NCBI GenBank assembly: GCA_023548195.1 | Contig: JAJHZJ010000221.1 | Span: forward strand, 1,240,001-1,304,000 | DNA from: Bettongia penicillata ogilbyi | Lineage: Eukaryota; Chordata; Mammalia; Diprotodontia; Potoroidae | DNA: 64,000 nt | Direction of reading: 5' to 3' | Shown: in pieces, positions 22,495 through 31,489 of the stretch | Layout of the letters: every line of letters starts with the position of its first letter | Position numbering within the stretch: the first letter of the stretch is position 1 | Notes under the pieces: model-generated | Seen by the model: only the letters and a program-made list of their open reading frames with translations | The model's database searches: none | Told to the model about the DNA's origin: nothing | Position numbers and translations under genes: made by a program

Positions 22495-22890
22495 TTTTTA
22501 AAAAATTCTATTTTATTTTTATTTTAGGTTCAAATTCTCTTTCCCTCTACCTTGTCTCCTACTCACCAAGATGGGGCCATCATAAGTTGTCTTGGCCTAT
22601 GTCTGGTCACTGGATTCCAATGACTCTAGAGGAGAGAGTGAGTCTGATGACTGCATAGCTCTGCCTCCCTTAAATCTTATTCACTTCCATATCAAGTCAT
22701 CACCCCCTTGATGTCACTGGTTCTTTTCAAGAATGAAGGATGAACAGCATCACCCACCACGATGACAAAAAAATAGTACTCATTTTACATGTAAAGTCCA
22801 ACAAAACATATTTTTGTATTTGTTATGTTAAGAAAGTTAAACAGTTAAGAAAAGAAAAAGAAATATATTTCAATCTGCACCAAGGGATGA
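22495..22890 (-). mobile_element. L1 3' end, antisense, split by a SINE
   Basis: 22495-22575 reads as reverse L1 3' UTR (poly-T, then a GGTTCAAATTCTCTTTCCCT block). 22780-22890 resumes it (CAAAACATATTTTTGTATTT, ATTTCAATCTGCACC). The body-B SINE at 22590-22763 lies between. Confidence 0.55.
22590..22763 (+). mobile_element. Marsupial SINE, body type B without head
   Basis: CTATGTCTGGTCACTGGATT, CAATGACTCTAGAGGAGAGA, CAAGTCATCACCCCCTTGAT and AAGAATGAAGGATGAACAGC give body B. The tRNA-like head is missing, so it is 5' truncated. Confidence 0.7.
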
Positions 22891-23033
22891 TGTTGTAGAG
22901 CTACAGTGAGAGATGAACCAGCAATGGTTAGAGGCTGAAGAAGTAAAGAATGTTGGTGACTCCCTACTAGTCTGGCTTAGACAAGAGAGAAACCTACTAT
23001 CTTCCCAGGCATCTGCTGGTTGGCAGTCTCCTT

Positions 23034-23050
23034 AAACAAATGCATTGTAG
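23034..23050. repeat. 5' target-site duplication of the HAL1 unit
   Basis: AAACAAATGCATTGTAG directly precedes the HAL1 start and recurs as AAACAAATGCATTTTAG at 26190-26206 (16 of 17 identical). The insertion point TT/AAAC fits the L1 endonuclease preference for TT/AAAA. Confidence 0.9.
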
Positions 23051-23060
23051 GAGGGCAGAG

Positions 23061-23070
23061 CCAAGATGGC
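23061..23070 (+). promoter_or_regulatory. YY1-like site at the HAL1 5' end
   Basis: CCAAGATGGC lies at +11 to +20 of the element. Human L1 has a YY1 site of the same core at nearly the same place that sets accurate transcription start. The core is kept or nearly kept at the 5' ends of the other three copies (near 8880, 55480 and 57737), which supports function in the family. Confidence 0.6.
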
Positions 23071-23199
23071 AGAGTAGAAAGATGCACATTTACGAGCTCC
23101 GAACCCATAGCCCATAGAATTAAGGTAAAAAGAGATCCCCGTAAGTTCTGAATCACTGCAGGGGGTGCATAATCATAGTGGAAGAGATTTCCGTTCCAG

Positions 23200-23770
23200 A
23201 GAGCCCTGGAGAGCCGTCCACAGAGTCCGTCGCGCCCCGGAAAGCGGACCCCACCCCAGCACTGCCCTGGCCGCGGCCCCAGAGAAGCTGACCCGAGCAG
23301 GCTTCAGGGACGGAAGCTTCGGCGGCCGGGAAGGTCCCTCCGCCCACAGAAGCTACAGGTCAGTGAGAGAGACAGCTGGGCTGGAGGAGGGGAGCGGAGT
23401 GTGTCCGTGACTCAGGCCCCCTCGGGAGGAAGCGGTGGTGGCAGAGATGGGGGCAGGAAGCGGTGGAGGCAGGGGCAGGGTGGCAGCAGAGGCAGCAGCA
23501 GCCGGGGACTCCCCCAGCAGCAGGCAGGATCTTCATTACTGAAGGTCTCTGCATAAACAACCTGAGGGAACTGAGCCTGGGAGACGGCCCTGCCCCACCC
23601 CACTCTATTATTGAAGGCCTCTGCATAAAGCCCCTGAGGGAACTGAGCCTGGGAGGTGCCCCCCCCCCGCTCCGTTCCTGAAAGTCTCTGCATAAAGCCC
23701 CTGAGGAAGCCGAGCCTGGGAGGCGGCCCTGCCCCCACCCCAGCACCAGAACTAAAGCTCACATTTATTA
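23200..23770 (+). promoter_or_regulatory. CpG-rich HAL1 5' UTR / internal promoter
   Basis: A G+C- and CpG-rich block in an A+T-rich window, upstream of ORF1. It includes CGCGCCCCGG and CCGCGGCCCC stretches and three imperfect monomers (23535-23745). By analogy with L1 it should act as an internal RNA polymerase II promoter. The ORFs on both strands here (81, 128, 116 and 72 residues) are high-GC artefacts. Confidence 0.6.
23535..23745 (+). repeat. Three tandem monomers of about 67-72 bp
   Basis: Monomer starts at 23535, 23607 and 23674. Each carries CTCTGCATAAA, then CCTGAGG, then GAGCCTGGGAGG, then a CCTGCCCC-type GC block. The middle monomer has a C run (about 23659-23668). Repeated promoter monomers are known from mouse L1; here they are a possible activity-modulating array. 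Confidence 0.85.
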
Positions 23771-23881
23771 GCAGCTGGGTGGTGCGGAAAGCACATTTGA
23801 ATCTCAGACTCCAAGCACTAGCTGGGCGGATCTAGGCAGGGGTGGACAGGAATCTCAGAAGTCAAGTAACTGGCTGGGAAA

Positions 23882-24979
23882 ATGCCTAGAAAAGGGAAGA
23901 AAAATAAGACTATAGAGAGTTTTTTCGAACAGATGCAAATGATCCCAACTTTCGGATCTGATGAGGAAATATTCTTGCCATCAGGGAAAGACGTGGAGGG
24001 TGGGGCCTCAGTACCCCAGACATCCCAGGGGGATGTTGGGTGGGCTCAGGCCTTGGAAGATCTCAAAAAGGATTTTGAAAAGCAAGTTAGACAGGTGGAG
24101 GAAAAACTGGGAAGAGAAATGAGAGAGATGCAAGAAAAGTATGAAAAACGGGTCAATACCTTGGTAAAGGAGACCCAAAAAAATGCTGAGGAAAATAACA
24201 CCTTGAAAAATAGGCTCACTCATTTGGCAAAAGAGGTTCAAAAAGCCAATGAGGAGAAGAATGCTTTCAAAAGCAGAATGAGCCAAATGGAAAAAGAGGT
24301 TCAAAAGCTCACTGAAGATAATAGTTCTCTCAAAATTAGAATGGAACAGATGGAGGCTAATGACTTTACAAGAAACCAAGAAATCACCAAACAAAACCAA
24401 AAGAATGAAAAAATGGAAGAGAATGTGAAATATCTCATGGGAAAAACAACTGACCTGGAAAATAGATCCAGGAGAGACAATTTAAAAATTATGGGACTAC
24501 CTGAAAGCCATGATCAAAAAAAGAGCCTAGACATCATCTTCCATGAAATTATCAAGGAAAACAGCCCTGACATTCTAGAACCAGAGGGCAAAATAAGTAT
24601 TGAAAGAATCCATCGATCACCGCCTGAAAGAGATCCAAAAAGAGAAACTCCTAGGAACATTGTGGCCAAATTCCAGAACTCCCAGCTCAAGGAGAAAATC
24701 TTGCAAGCAGCTAGAAAGAAACAATTCCAGTACTGTGGAAATACAATCAGGATAACTCAAGATCTAGCAGCTTCTATATTAAGGGATCAAAGGGCGTGGA
24801 ATAGGATATTCCAGAAGTCAAAGGAACTAGGACTCAAACCAAGAATCACCTACCCAGCTAAACTGAGTATAATACTTCAAGGGAAAATATGGTCTTTCAA
24901 TGAAACAGAGGACTTTCAATCATTCTTGATGAAAAGACCAGAGCTGAAAAGAAAATTTGACTTTCAAACACAAGAATGA
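23882..24979 (+). CDS. HAL1 / LINE-1-type ORF1 protein, 365 aa, intact
   Basis: An RNA-binding retrotransposon protein; in L1 it forms coiled-coil trimers that coat the element RNA and act as nucleic-acid chaperone in cytoplasmic particles. Visible order: a basic N-terminus with NKTIESFF at residues 8-15; an acidic linker (about 25-55); a long heptad-rich coiled coil (about 55-195, with EEKNAF and EDNSSL steps); an RRM starting near RDNLKIMGLPE (198-208); a linker with ETPRNI (255-260); and a C-terminal domain with RITQDL (290-295) and RITYPAKLSI (321-330). Human ORF1p has about 338 residues, so the size is normal. The ATG has A at -3. Only short non-coding 3' sequence follows, with no ORF2. 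No stop or frameshift is seen. Confidence 0.92.
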   Translation: MPRKGKKNKTIESFFEQMQMIPTFGSDEEIFLPSGKDVEGGASVPQTSQGDVGWAQALEDLKKDFEKQVRQVEEKLGREMREMQEKYEKRVNTLVKETQKNAEENNTLKNRLTHLAKEVQKANEEKNAFKSRMSQMEKEVQKLTEDNSSLKIRMEQMEANDFTRNQEITKQNQKNEKMEENVKYLMGKTTDLENRSRRDNLKIMGLPESHDQKKSLDIIFHEIIKENSPDILEPEGKISIERIHRSPPERDPKRETPRNIVAKFQNSQLKEKILQAARKKQFQYCGNTIRITQDLAASILRDQRAWNRIFQKSKELGLKPRITYPAKLSIILQGKIWSFNETEDFQSFLMKRPELKRKFDFQTQE

Positions 24980-25115
24980 GAAGAAGCATGAAAAAGTAAA
25001 CAGCAAAGAGAAGTCTTAAGGGACTTACCAGAAGTGAACTGTTTACATTCCCACATGGAAAGACAATATTTGTAACTCTTAAAACTTTTCAGTATCTGGG
25101 TAGTTGGTGGGTCCA

Positions 25116-25185
25116 TACACACACATGTACATGCATGCACACACACACACATGCACACATGCACACATGCACACACATACAGAGA
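25116..25185. repeat. CA-rich microsatellite inside the HAL1 3' region
   Basis: Degenerate (CA)n with GCACACAT units. The overlapping 114-residue minus-strand ORF is an artefact of it. Confidence 0.9.
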
Positions 25186-25911
25186 CAGAGAGCACAGAGT
25201 GAATTGAATAGGATGGGACCATATCTTAAAAGAAATTAAGGTAAATGGTGAGAGAGAAATGTAGTGGGAGGAGAGAGGGTGAAATGGAATGGGGTAATTA
25301 TATGTCATTTAAGAGGCACGTAGGAGACTTTTTAGTGGAGGGAAAAAGAGGAGAGCTGAGAAAAAAAATCAAGAAGTTTACCCTCATTACATTTGACTAA
25401 AGGAAGGAATAAAATGCACACTTATTTTGGTATGAAAACCTGTCTTACCGTATAGGAAAGTGGGGGAGAAGGAGATAAGCAAGGGGTGGGGATGATGGAA
25501 GGGAGGGCAAAGGGTGGAGGGAGCAATTTGAAGTCAACACTTGGGGAGGGACAGGATCAAAAGACAGAAAAGAAACAATGAGGGGCAGGTTAGGATGGAG
25601 GGTAATTCAGTTAGTCTTACACAACACGACTATCAGGGAAGTCATTTGTAAAACTACACAGATATGGCCTATATTGAATTGCCTGCCTTCCCAAAGGGAA
25701 TGGGTGGGTAGGGAGGGATGGGGAGAATTTGGAACTCAAAGTTTTAGGGACAACTGTTTAGTATTGTTGTTGCTACTAGGAAAGAAGACATACAGTTAAT
25801 GAAGAATAGAGAGTCATCTGGCCCTACAGGAGAAAAGAGAAGATGGAGACAAGAGAAGGGAGGGATGACAGAAGGGAGGGCAGATTGGAGATAGGGAAAA
25901 TTAGATTGCTT

Positions 25912-25945
25912 GGGGTATTGGGGTGGGGGGAGGGGATAAAAGGGG
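25912..25945 (+). other. G-quadruplex motif near the HAL1 3' end
   Basis: Five G runs of four or more (25912-25915, 25920-25923, 25925-25930, 25932-25935, 25942-25945) with loops of one to six bases, on the sense strand about 75 bp before the first A tail. L1 3' UTRs in several mammals carry such a motif. The rest of 25440-25945 is purine-rich. Confidence 0.7.
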
Positions 25946-25990
25946 AAAAAAATTTGGAACCCAAAATTTTGTGAAAATGAATGTAAAAAG

Positions 25991-26019
25991 TTAAATAAAT
26001 AAATAAATTTTAAAAAAAA
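25991..26019 (+). terminator. HAL1 poly(A) signal run and first A-rich tail
   Basis: Repeated AAATAAATAAATAAAT provides AATAAA signals, followed by a short A run to 26019. The continuation of unrelated sequence before the target-site duplication shows that this signal was bypassed. Confidence 0.75.
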
Positions 26020-26170
26020 GCTCATAAGTGCAAGAGAATGAATACTAATTCAAGTCATCTGACCCTTGAGTCCAGTGACCATTCTAAGACACTGAGCTGT
26101 TTCTCTTCTAAATTAGGACAGAGGGAGGACAGAATCTCAAGTGAATTAAACACCTATTCTGATACATTTA
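26020..26170 (+). other. 3'-transduced flank carried by the HAL1
   Basis: About 150 bp of non-HAL1 sequence between the first A tail and a second A-rich tail (26171-26189), inside the target-site duplications. It has ATTAAA at 26145-26150, about 20 bp before the second tail, as expected when readthrough RNA was cleaved at a downstream genomic signal. Its source locus should carry this sequence next to another HAL1. Confidence 0.8.
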
Positions 26171-26355
26171 AAAAAAACAAACAAACAAAAAACAAATGCA
26201 TTTTAGCTGATAAAATATTGTCTCACCTTTGAGGTCATTTCATTCTTCAAAATCAAGAGGAAGTGATGAGAATTGCATTCAGGACCTGATTCTAAACCAA
26301 ACAAAGTAAATGGTTGCTGTATTAGTCATGTGAATCTTAGGACAGAGGGACAATT

Positions 26356-26946
26356 TGTAACAGTAAGCACCCTAGCATACTCAGGATGACCTGTTAGCAC
26401 AGGTTCTTGGATCTTTTTTTCTTAAAGGAAAGCAACTTTTAAGGTGTCAACAATCACTTTAATTAAACACACACACACACATATAATTCACTTAGTTCAG
26501 GGGAAAAGTCAGTACCCTGAACTTCACAGAAAATACAGATAGAAATTACAAGCAGAGAAAATAGCACAGATCAACAGACAGATCCAACTGTCTGTCCATT
26601 ACATACATACATAGTTACCAGAGAGAGAAGCACCAACATCTGGTTTTCAAAGCCAGGGGGCTCCTTAACAGCTACTCAGAGTCTCATATGGCCAAATCAC
26701 AGGAAGATACTTCCAATGAATGAGCCCCAAAGCAAAATGCTAACTTCAGAATATACAGAGAGCCAGAAGACATCACAACCCAAGTGCTTCAGTGCCTAAT
26801 TACCAAAAGGTGTAAAAGCCTTCAAGCAAGCAAACCTCCCCTAAGTAAGCTTCCCTTAATGGGCTCCACATGAGGCTTATTAATGAATGGGTGGGGAAGA
26901 TCTTTAACTCCCATTAACTTTACATTTGGTCCCAAGATCTTTCACA
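26356..26946 (-). mobile_element. LTR, inverted-pair left arm
   Basis: An LTR-like unit on the minus strand, running from TGTGAAAG (26946) to a GTTACA end (26356). It matches 27475-28221 in inverted orientation over most of its length, with shared blocks such as GGGCTCCACATGAGG, CTCATATGGCCAAATCAC and TCTGGTTTTCAAAGCC. A (CA)n tract sits at 26464-26483. No open frame. Confidence 0.65.
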
Positions 26947-27474
26947 TCCATCACATTGGCAACTTGTATTTGAATAACCATTATCATTTCTTAAGTTAAT
27001 ACAATATAATTCCTACAAAATAAACATGCAGACAGCTCTCTACTACTGCTATGTTAATATGCAGGCAGTTCTCTGTTCATGCTCTATGGCTCCATTCCAA
27101 GCTCCATGGCTACTGTCTGCATATAATATAATCTCAGGGTATTCATCCCTCTAGCAAAGTCCAGAGCTAGACTAATCCACTAGAGCCCTGGCTCTGGTCA
27201 TTCCCACCTCCCACAGGCTTTTCTTCCCACAGTCCAAGCTTCAGCCTGTCTCCTTTCTTGCTAGTGGGGTAGTGAGGCAGAAAGAGAGATTATCTCCCAG
27301 GGGATCTGCTGTGGGCAAACCTCTTCTGTCACTACTACTCACCTGTTTCCCCTCAGGCCACTACAGGTCCTGGGGCTCCACTGAATCATAGTCACCACAA
27401 CTGGGAAATAATGAACAATTATCCCAGTCCCCATACTTTCCTTTCTGTTTATGTAGATCCTGCCAACTACACCA
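26947..27474. other. Spacer between the inverted LTRs
   Basis: 528 bp, not symmetrical and without recognised retroviral gene sequence, primer-binding site or polypurine tract. It holds a C+T-rich stretch (27200-27260) and a 63-residue minus-strand ORF start that extends into the right arm. It could be unrelated host DNA or remodelled internal retroviral sequence. Confidence 0.4.
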
Positions 27475-27967
27475 TGTAGTGTGGGGTCAAATGCAATGTT
27501 AGTGGGAGTTGAAAAATCTTCCCCACTCATTAATAGGCCTCATGTGGAGCCCATTAAGGGAAGCTTACTTAGGGGAGGTTTGCTTGCTTGAAGGCTTTTA
27601 CACCTTTTGGTAATTAGGCACTGAAGCACTTGGGTTGTGATGTCTTCTGGCTCTCTGTATATTCTGAAGTTAGCATTTTGCTTTGGGGCTCATTCATTGG
27701 AAGTATCTTCCTGTGATTTGGCCATATGAGACTCTGAGTAGCTGTTAAGGAGCCCCCTGGCTTTGAAAACCAGATGTTGGTGCTTCTCTCTCTGGTAACT
27801 ATGTATGTATGTAATGGACAGACAGTTGGATCTGTCTGTTGATCTGTGCTAATTTCTCAGACAGTTAGAAACCCTGTCTGTTGATCTGTACTATTTTCTC
27901 TGCTTGCAATTTCTGTTTGTATTTTCTGTGAAGTTCAAGGTGTTGACTTTTCCCCTGAACTACGTTA

Positions 27968-28035
<68 letters not shown>

Positions 28036-28221
28036 GTATATATATATATATACAGACACACACATATGAATATATATGTGTGCATATGTATATATGTATG
28101 TGTATATTTGATTAAAGTGATTGTTGACTCCTTTAAAATTTTGCTTTCCTTTTAAGAAATGCAGATCCAAAGACCTGTTCTAGCTAACCATCCTGGGTAT
28201 GCTAGGGTTCCTGCAGTTGCA
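27475..28221 (+). mobile_element. LTR, inverted-pair right arm
   Basis: Plus-strand partner of 26356-26946, from TGTAGTGTGGGG to a GTTGCA end. About 110 bp longer because of a (TA)n expansion (27970-28110) where the left arm has (CA)n. The U5-like part has ATTAAAGTGATTGTTGACTC. The sites outside the two arms are CAATT (26351-26355) and CCATT (28222-28226), a possible 5-bp target-site duplication with one mismatch. Confidence 0.65.
27970..28110. repeat. (TA)n microsatellite with CA/TG patches
   Basis: About 30 TA units, then mixed TATG/CACA. Located inside the right LTR arm. Confidence 0.95.
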
Positions 28222-28765
28222 CCATTTCTTCTTCAAATGTGTTATACAGGAGCAGGGGAAAGCTGGGCACAGTTTGATGTGAATGTGAGAGTCGAGGAGA
28301 GCAAAGAGTTCACATAACACAAAGGCAGAATCTCATGGCTGAAAATTCTAAGAGGAAGTCTGCCATAAGGGCTCTCAAGAATGAAATTCTAATAACCCAA
28401 AAGGAAGGAATCTCAATTAAAGAGAGCAAGTTAAATTTGAAAAGGTAAGTCTAGATCAGAAAGAAACAAGAGCAAATGATGGAGGATCAAGACAGAAGAG
28501 TGTCATTGTCCCATAAATACTGGGGCAGGAGTGCCAATATTCTAGTATACCAAGAAAGTGATGGGGTTAAGAACAGTATAAAAGCTTTTTATATTTTAAA
28601 TTTTAATTGAATCAAATGAATTTAATTTTAATTTTTAAGGTATGTTAGGGGTAAGGAGATGATCAAGGAAGAGAGAAGATTACTCATTAAGTTTCCAGTA
28701 GAATATTAATTCCTTGAAGAAATCAACTGTTTCATGTCAATATTTGTATCACCAGGAAACTCTTA
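28222..28765. other. Unassigned sequence
   Basis: No gene or repeat recognised apart from an A/T-rich patch at 28585-28640. Confidence 0.4.
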
Positions 28766-28767
28766 AA

Positions 28768-29025
28768 AATGTGACCCTAGTCAAGTTAACCAACCTCTCT
28801 GAACCTTAGTTTTCTCATCTGTGAAATGGAGATAATAGCAGTGACTTCACAGAATGGTTTTGAGAATCAAATGCAATATTATATATAAAGTGCTTTGCAG
28901 TATCTTAAAGTACTGTGTAAAAGCTAGCTATTATTTTTGTTTGCTGCATTAGTAGGTATTGCATTGTCTAGCACAATATTTTGGATATAGCCATTCCTTA
29001 CTAAGTGCTTATTGAACTGAATTGT
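28768..29025 (+). mobile_element. MIR, followed by an L2-like tail
   Basis: 28768-28945 is MIR in sense (ACCTTAGTTTTCTCATCTGT, GAAATGGAGATAATAGCAGT, AAAGTGCTTTGCAGTATCTT). 28950-29025 resembles the L2 3' tail (CCTTACTAAGTGCTTATTGA). Confidence 0.7.
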
Positions 29026-29419
29026 TTGCACAGCGATAATGTACAACCCAAGAAGAGGCAGAATTACTCAATTATTTTGCTTGTTTTTCTCATAAGGTCA
29101 ATGATATTTGGAATGGAAAGCTATAATAAAAATGGTTGGTAAGGAGAGAGTGGAGACTCAAGATATGTAGTAAGATAACACCAGGTCTTTGATGAGTTCA
29201 AATTATTAGACCTGGGCAAACTACAGGATATCTAGGGATACTGGAAGAACTGACCAATGAGAAAAAAATGCCTAGAGCCGATACAACACTACAGGATTGA
29301 GAGGGGCAAAATTATAAAAATGCGTATATTATTATGGATCCTTAGAACCTCATAGTCATCTAGTCCAAAAGGAATCTACATTATCTAGCTTCTACTTAAA
29401 AATCTCCAAAGTAGGGGAT

Positions 29420-29640
29420 AATGATAATGATAGCATTTACATAACTGCATAAGCTTTGCAAAGCACTTTACAAATATGATTTCACTATATCTTAGGCACA
29501 ATTAATATCCCCATTTTACAGTCAAGGCAAACAGAAGTTAATTGAGTTGCCTAGGGTCACACATCTAGGAAGTGAGGCTGGATTTTAAGTCAGGTCTTTC
29601 TGATTCCAAGTCTAGGGCTCTCTCCACTGCATCGCTTAGT
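29420..29640 (-). mobile_element. MIR, antisense
   Basis: GCATTTACATAACTGCATAA, GCAAAGCACTTTACAAATAT, ATTAATATCCCCATTTTACA and GGTCACACATCTAGGAAGTG are in reverse MIR order, ending at the head block CTCTCTCCACTGCATCGC. Confidence 0.8.
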
Positions 29641-29739
29641 TTCCTCTCCAGGTTAATCAATACATTTTTGTATAGCTTGAATCATTTTTCCCGACTGGGA
29701 AACTGCCTTTTTTCAATTTCCATCCCTTCCTTCTGTTCT

Positions 29740-30070
29740 TTCTTCTGACACCAAATAGAACAAAGTAATCCCTTTTTCACTGATAACTCTTCAAACATTA
29801 AAGACAACTACTGTGCCCTTCCCTCAACCCACTCTTCTTTTCTGGCTAACTAATGCTGATTCCTTCAGCCATCCCTCATATAACATGGACTCAAGGTTGT
29901 TCACAGTACTTGCTGTCCTCCTCTGAATACCCTCCATCTTCTAGAATACTCTAGGTGCTGTCTAAAGCCATGCCTGCTTTAGGGCACACCAAGATCATAA
30001 TCGCTTTTTTGATTCTTAATTCATTGCTGAGTCCTGTTGTTCCATGGTCTTCTAACATCCCTAGGTCTTT
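29740..30070 (+). mobile_element. Ancient CR1/L3-like LINE fragment
   Basis: The blocks CAGCCATCCCTCATATAACA, TGGACTC, CTGTCCTCCTCTGAATACCC and CCCTAGGTCTTT follow the order of a CR1/L3-type LINE 3' region common in amniotes. A neighbouring section of the same kind lies at 34635-34740. Confidence 0.5.
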
Positions 30071-30189
30071 AAAGAGATGGCTTGTGAACACTTAGAAAAG
30101 GATGCAGATACTATTAAGAAGCTCTTTCAAGAGCAGCTCTTGCCACATTAGCATAATACTCTTTTTTTTTTTTTTGACAGGACACCTGC

Positions 30190-30445
30190 TTAATTGTTGC
30201 TCTTGTTCAATTGTGTCTGACTCTCTGTGACTCCATTTGGAGTTTCTTGGCAAAACTGAAGAGGTTTGCCATTTCCTTCTCCAGCTCATTTTACAGATGA
30301 GAAAACTGGGACACACAGGGTTAAGTGATTAGCCCAATGTCACACAGCTAGTAAGTTTCTGAGACTGGATTTGAACTCAAGAAGAGGAGTCTTCCTAACA
30401 CCAGGTCCATCACTCTGTCCATCATGGTGCCACCTAGCTGCCCTG
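30190..30445 (-). mobile_element. Marsupial SINE, body type A, antisense
   Basis: Reverse order of the 1166 copy: GACTCCATTTGGAGTTTCTT, GAGGTTTGCCATTTCCTTCT, CCAGCTCATTTTACAGATGA, GTCACACAGCTAGTAAG, and the head end TGCCACCTAGCTGCCC. The 74-residue ORF on the same strand is an artefact. Confidence 0.85.
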
Positions 30446-30589
30446 ATAGATTATAGAAGTTCTGTTGTCATTAACAGTCTGTCCTGCTATCTTGATGGGT
30501 GGGCAAGATGACGGTATAATTAAGTAGGATTCAGAACTGTTTCTTACCAACAGACCCAAACTTAGACATTATTGGCTGGATTACATAAC

Positions 30590-31290
30590 CCATGAGTTCC
30601 TCAATCATTGGACCAACTAAGTCTTCACCTCACTATGTTTCAGGCACTGTGTTGGGCACTGGAGAGAAAAATAAAAGCCTGTCCTCTATGGGCTTTTATT
30701 CTTTAAGGAAGGTGAGATGTGTACACATAATATATGAAATAAATACTAGGCCATTTGGAGAGGGAGGGTAGTAGTAGTAGTAAGTGAGATCAGGAAGCAA
30801 CTGCAACCATCAGAATCTAAATCCAGACTCCTATGAACTTCAATTCACCAGATATTTATTAACTCTCAGTCCTTTGCAAAGCATTGTGCCAGGTATATGG
30901 AATGTGAAGACAAAATTAAAACAGTCCCTTCCCTCAAGGTGCCTCCATTTTATTGTGAAATTTAGCATGTACAAAGACAAGTAAATACAAAGTAATTTGA
31001 GAAGGAAGAGACCACTAACAGTGACAAGATGAGAAAAGACTTCATAGAGAAGGCTATATCAGAGCTGAGCCTCCAAGAAAGACAAGAATTCTGAGAAGCA
31101 GGAAAGGGGAAGGAGGGCATTCCAGGCTGGGGTATGACTAGGAAAAATGCACAGAACTGGGAGGAGGCAGAATACTTTGAGGCAATAGTTCAGGGACCAG
31201 CTAGTAGAACAGTCTGACTAGAACATAGAGTACATCAAGGGGAGTAATATGAAATAAGTCTTGGAAGGTAGGGTGGAGCCAGTCTCAGAG
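30590..31290 (+). mobile_element. Ancient interspersed repeat (2195 family), 5' and middle parts
   Basis: 30590-30720 and 30835-30990 each show the opening block (CAGGCACTGTGTTGGGCACT; GCATTGTGCCAGG with CAGTCCCTTCCCTCAAGGTG). 31005-31290 gives GACTTCATAGAGAAGGCTAT, GGAGGGCATTCCAGGCTGGG and GGAGTAATATG. These are two overlapping insertions of the same old family. Confidence 0.5.
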
Positions 31291-31489
31291 GGAAATCTCA
31301 ATTGCAATGCCCCAGGAGCTGTCCTTGGCCTTCTGCCATGGCAGGCTTATCAGCTTTAGAGATTTCACAAAGCTGGGAGGGATAGCTAATGCATTGGATG
31401 ACAGTCAGGATCCAAAAAGATCTCAACAGCCTCAAATGTTGGGCTGAATCTAGAGAGATGTAATGGAAGGTATTCCATTCGAATTTATC

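Larger units (their letters stand above)
23051..26189 (+). mobile_element. Full-length HAL1 with intact ORF1 and a 3' transduction
   Basis: The order is: 5' region from GAGGGCAGAGCCAAGATGGC (23051) to 23881; ORF1 (23882-24979); an ORF-less 3' region to a first A-rich tail ending at 26019; then about 150 bp of foreign DNA and a second A-rich tail to 26189. Target-site duplications at 23034 and 26190 bound the whole. The 3' region contains no endonuclease or reverse transcriptase text in any frame, which defines a half-L1. HAL1 elements are known in mammals including marsupials and are thought to borrow L1 ORF2 in trans. An open ORF1 and near-identical duplications indicate a comparatively young copy. 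Confidence 0.9.

Noticed and set aside
23360..23762. 128- and 116-residue antisense ORFs
   Set aside because: They lie in the GC-rich HAL1 5' region with few stop codons. Their repeated segments are just the three DNA monomers.
24008..24400. 130-residue antisense ORF
   Set aside because: Exact shadow of the coiled-coil part of ORF1; the hydrophobic composition is the complement of a Lys/Glu-rich sequence.
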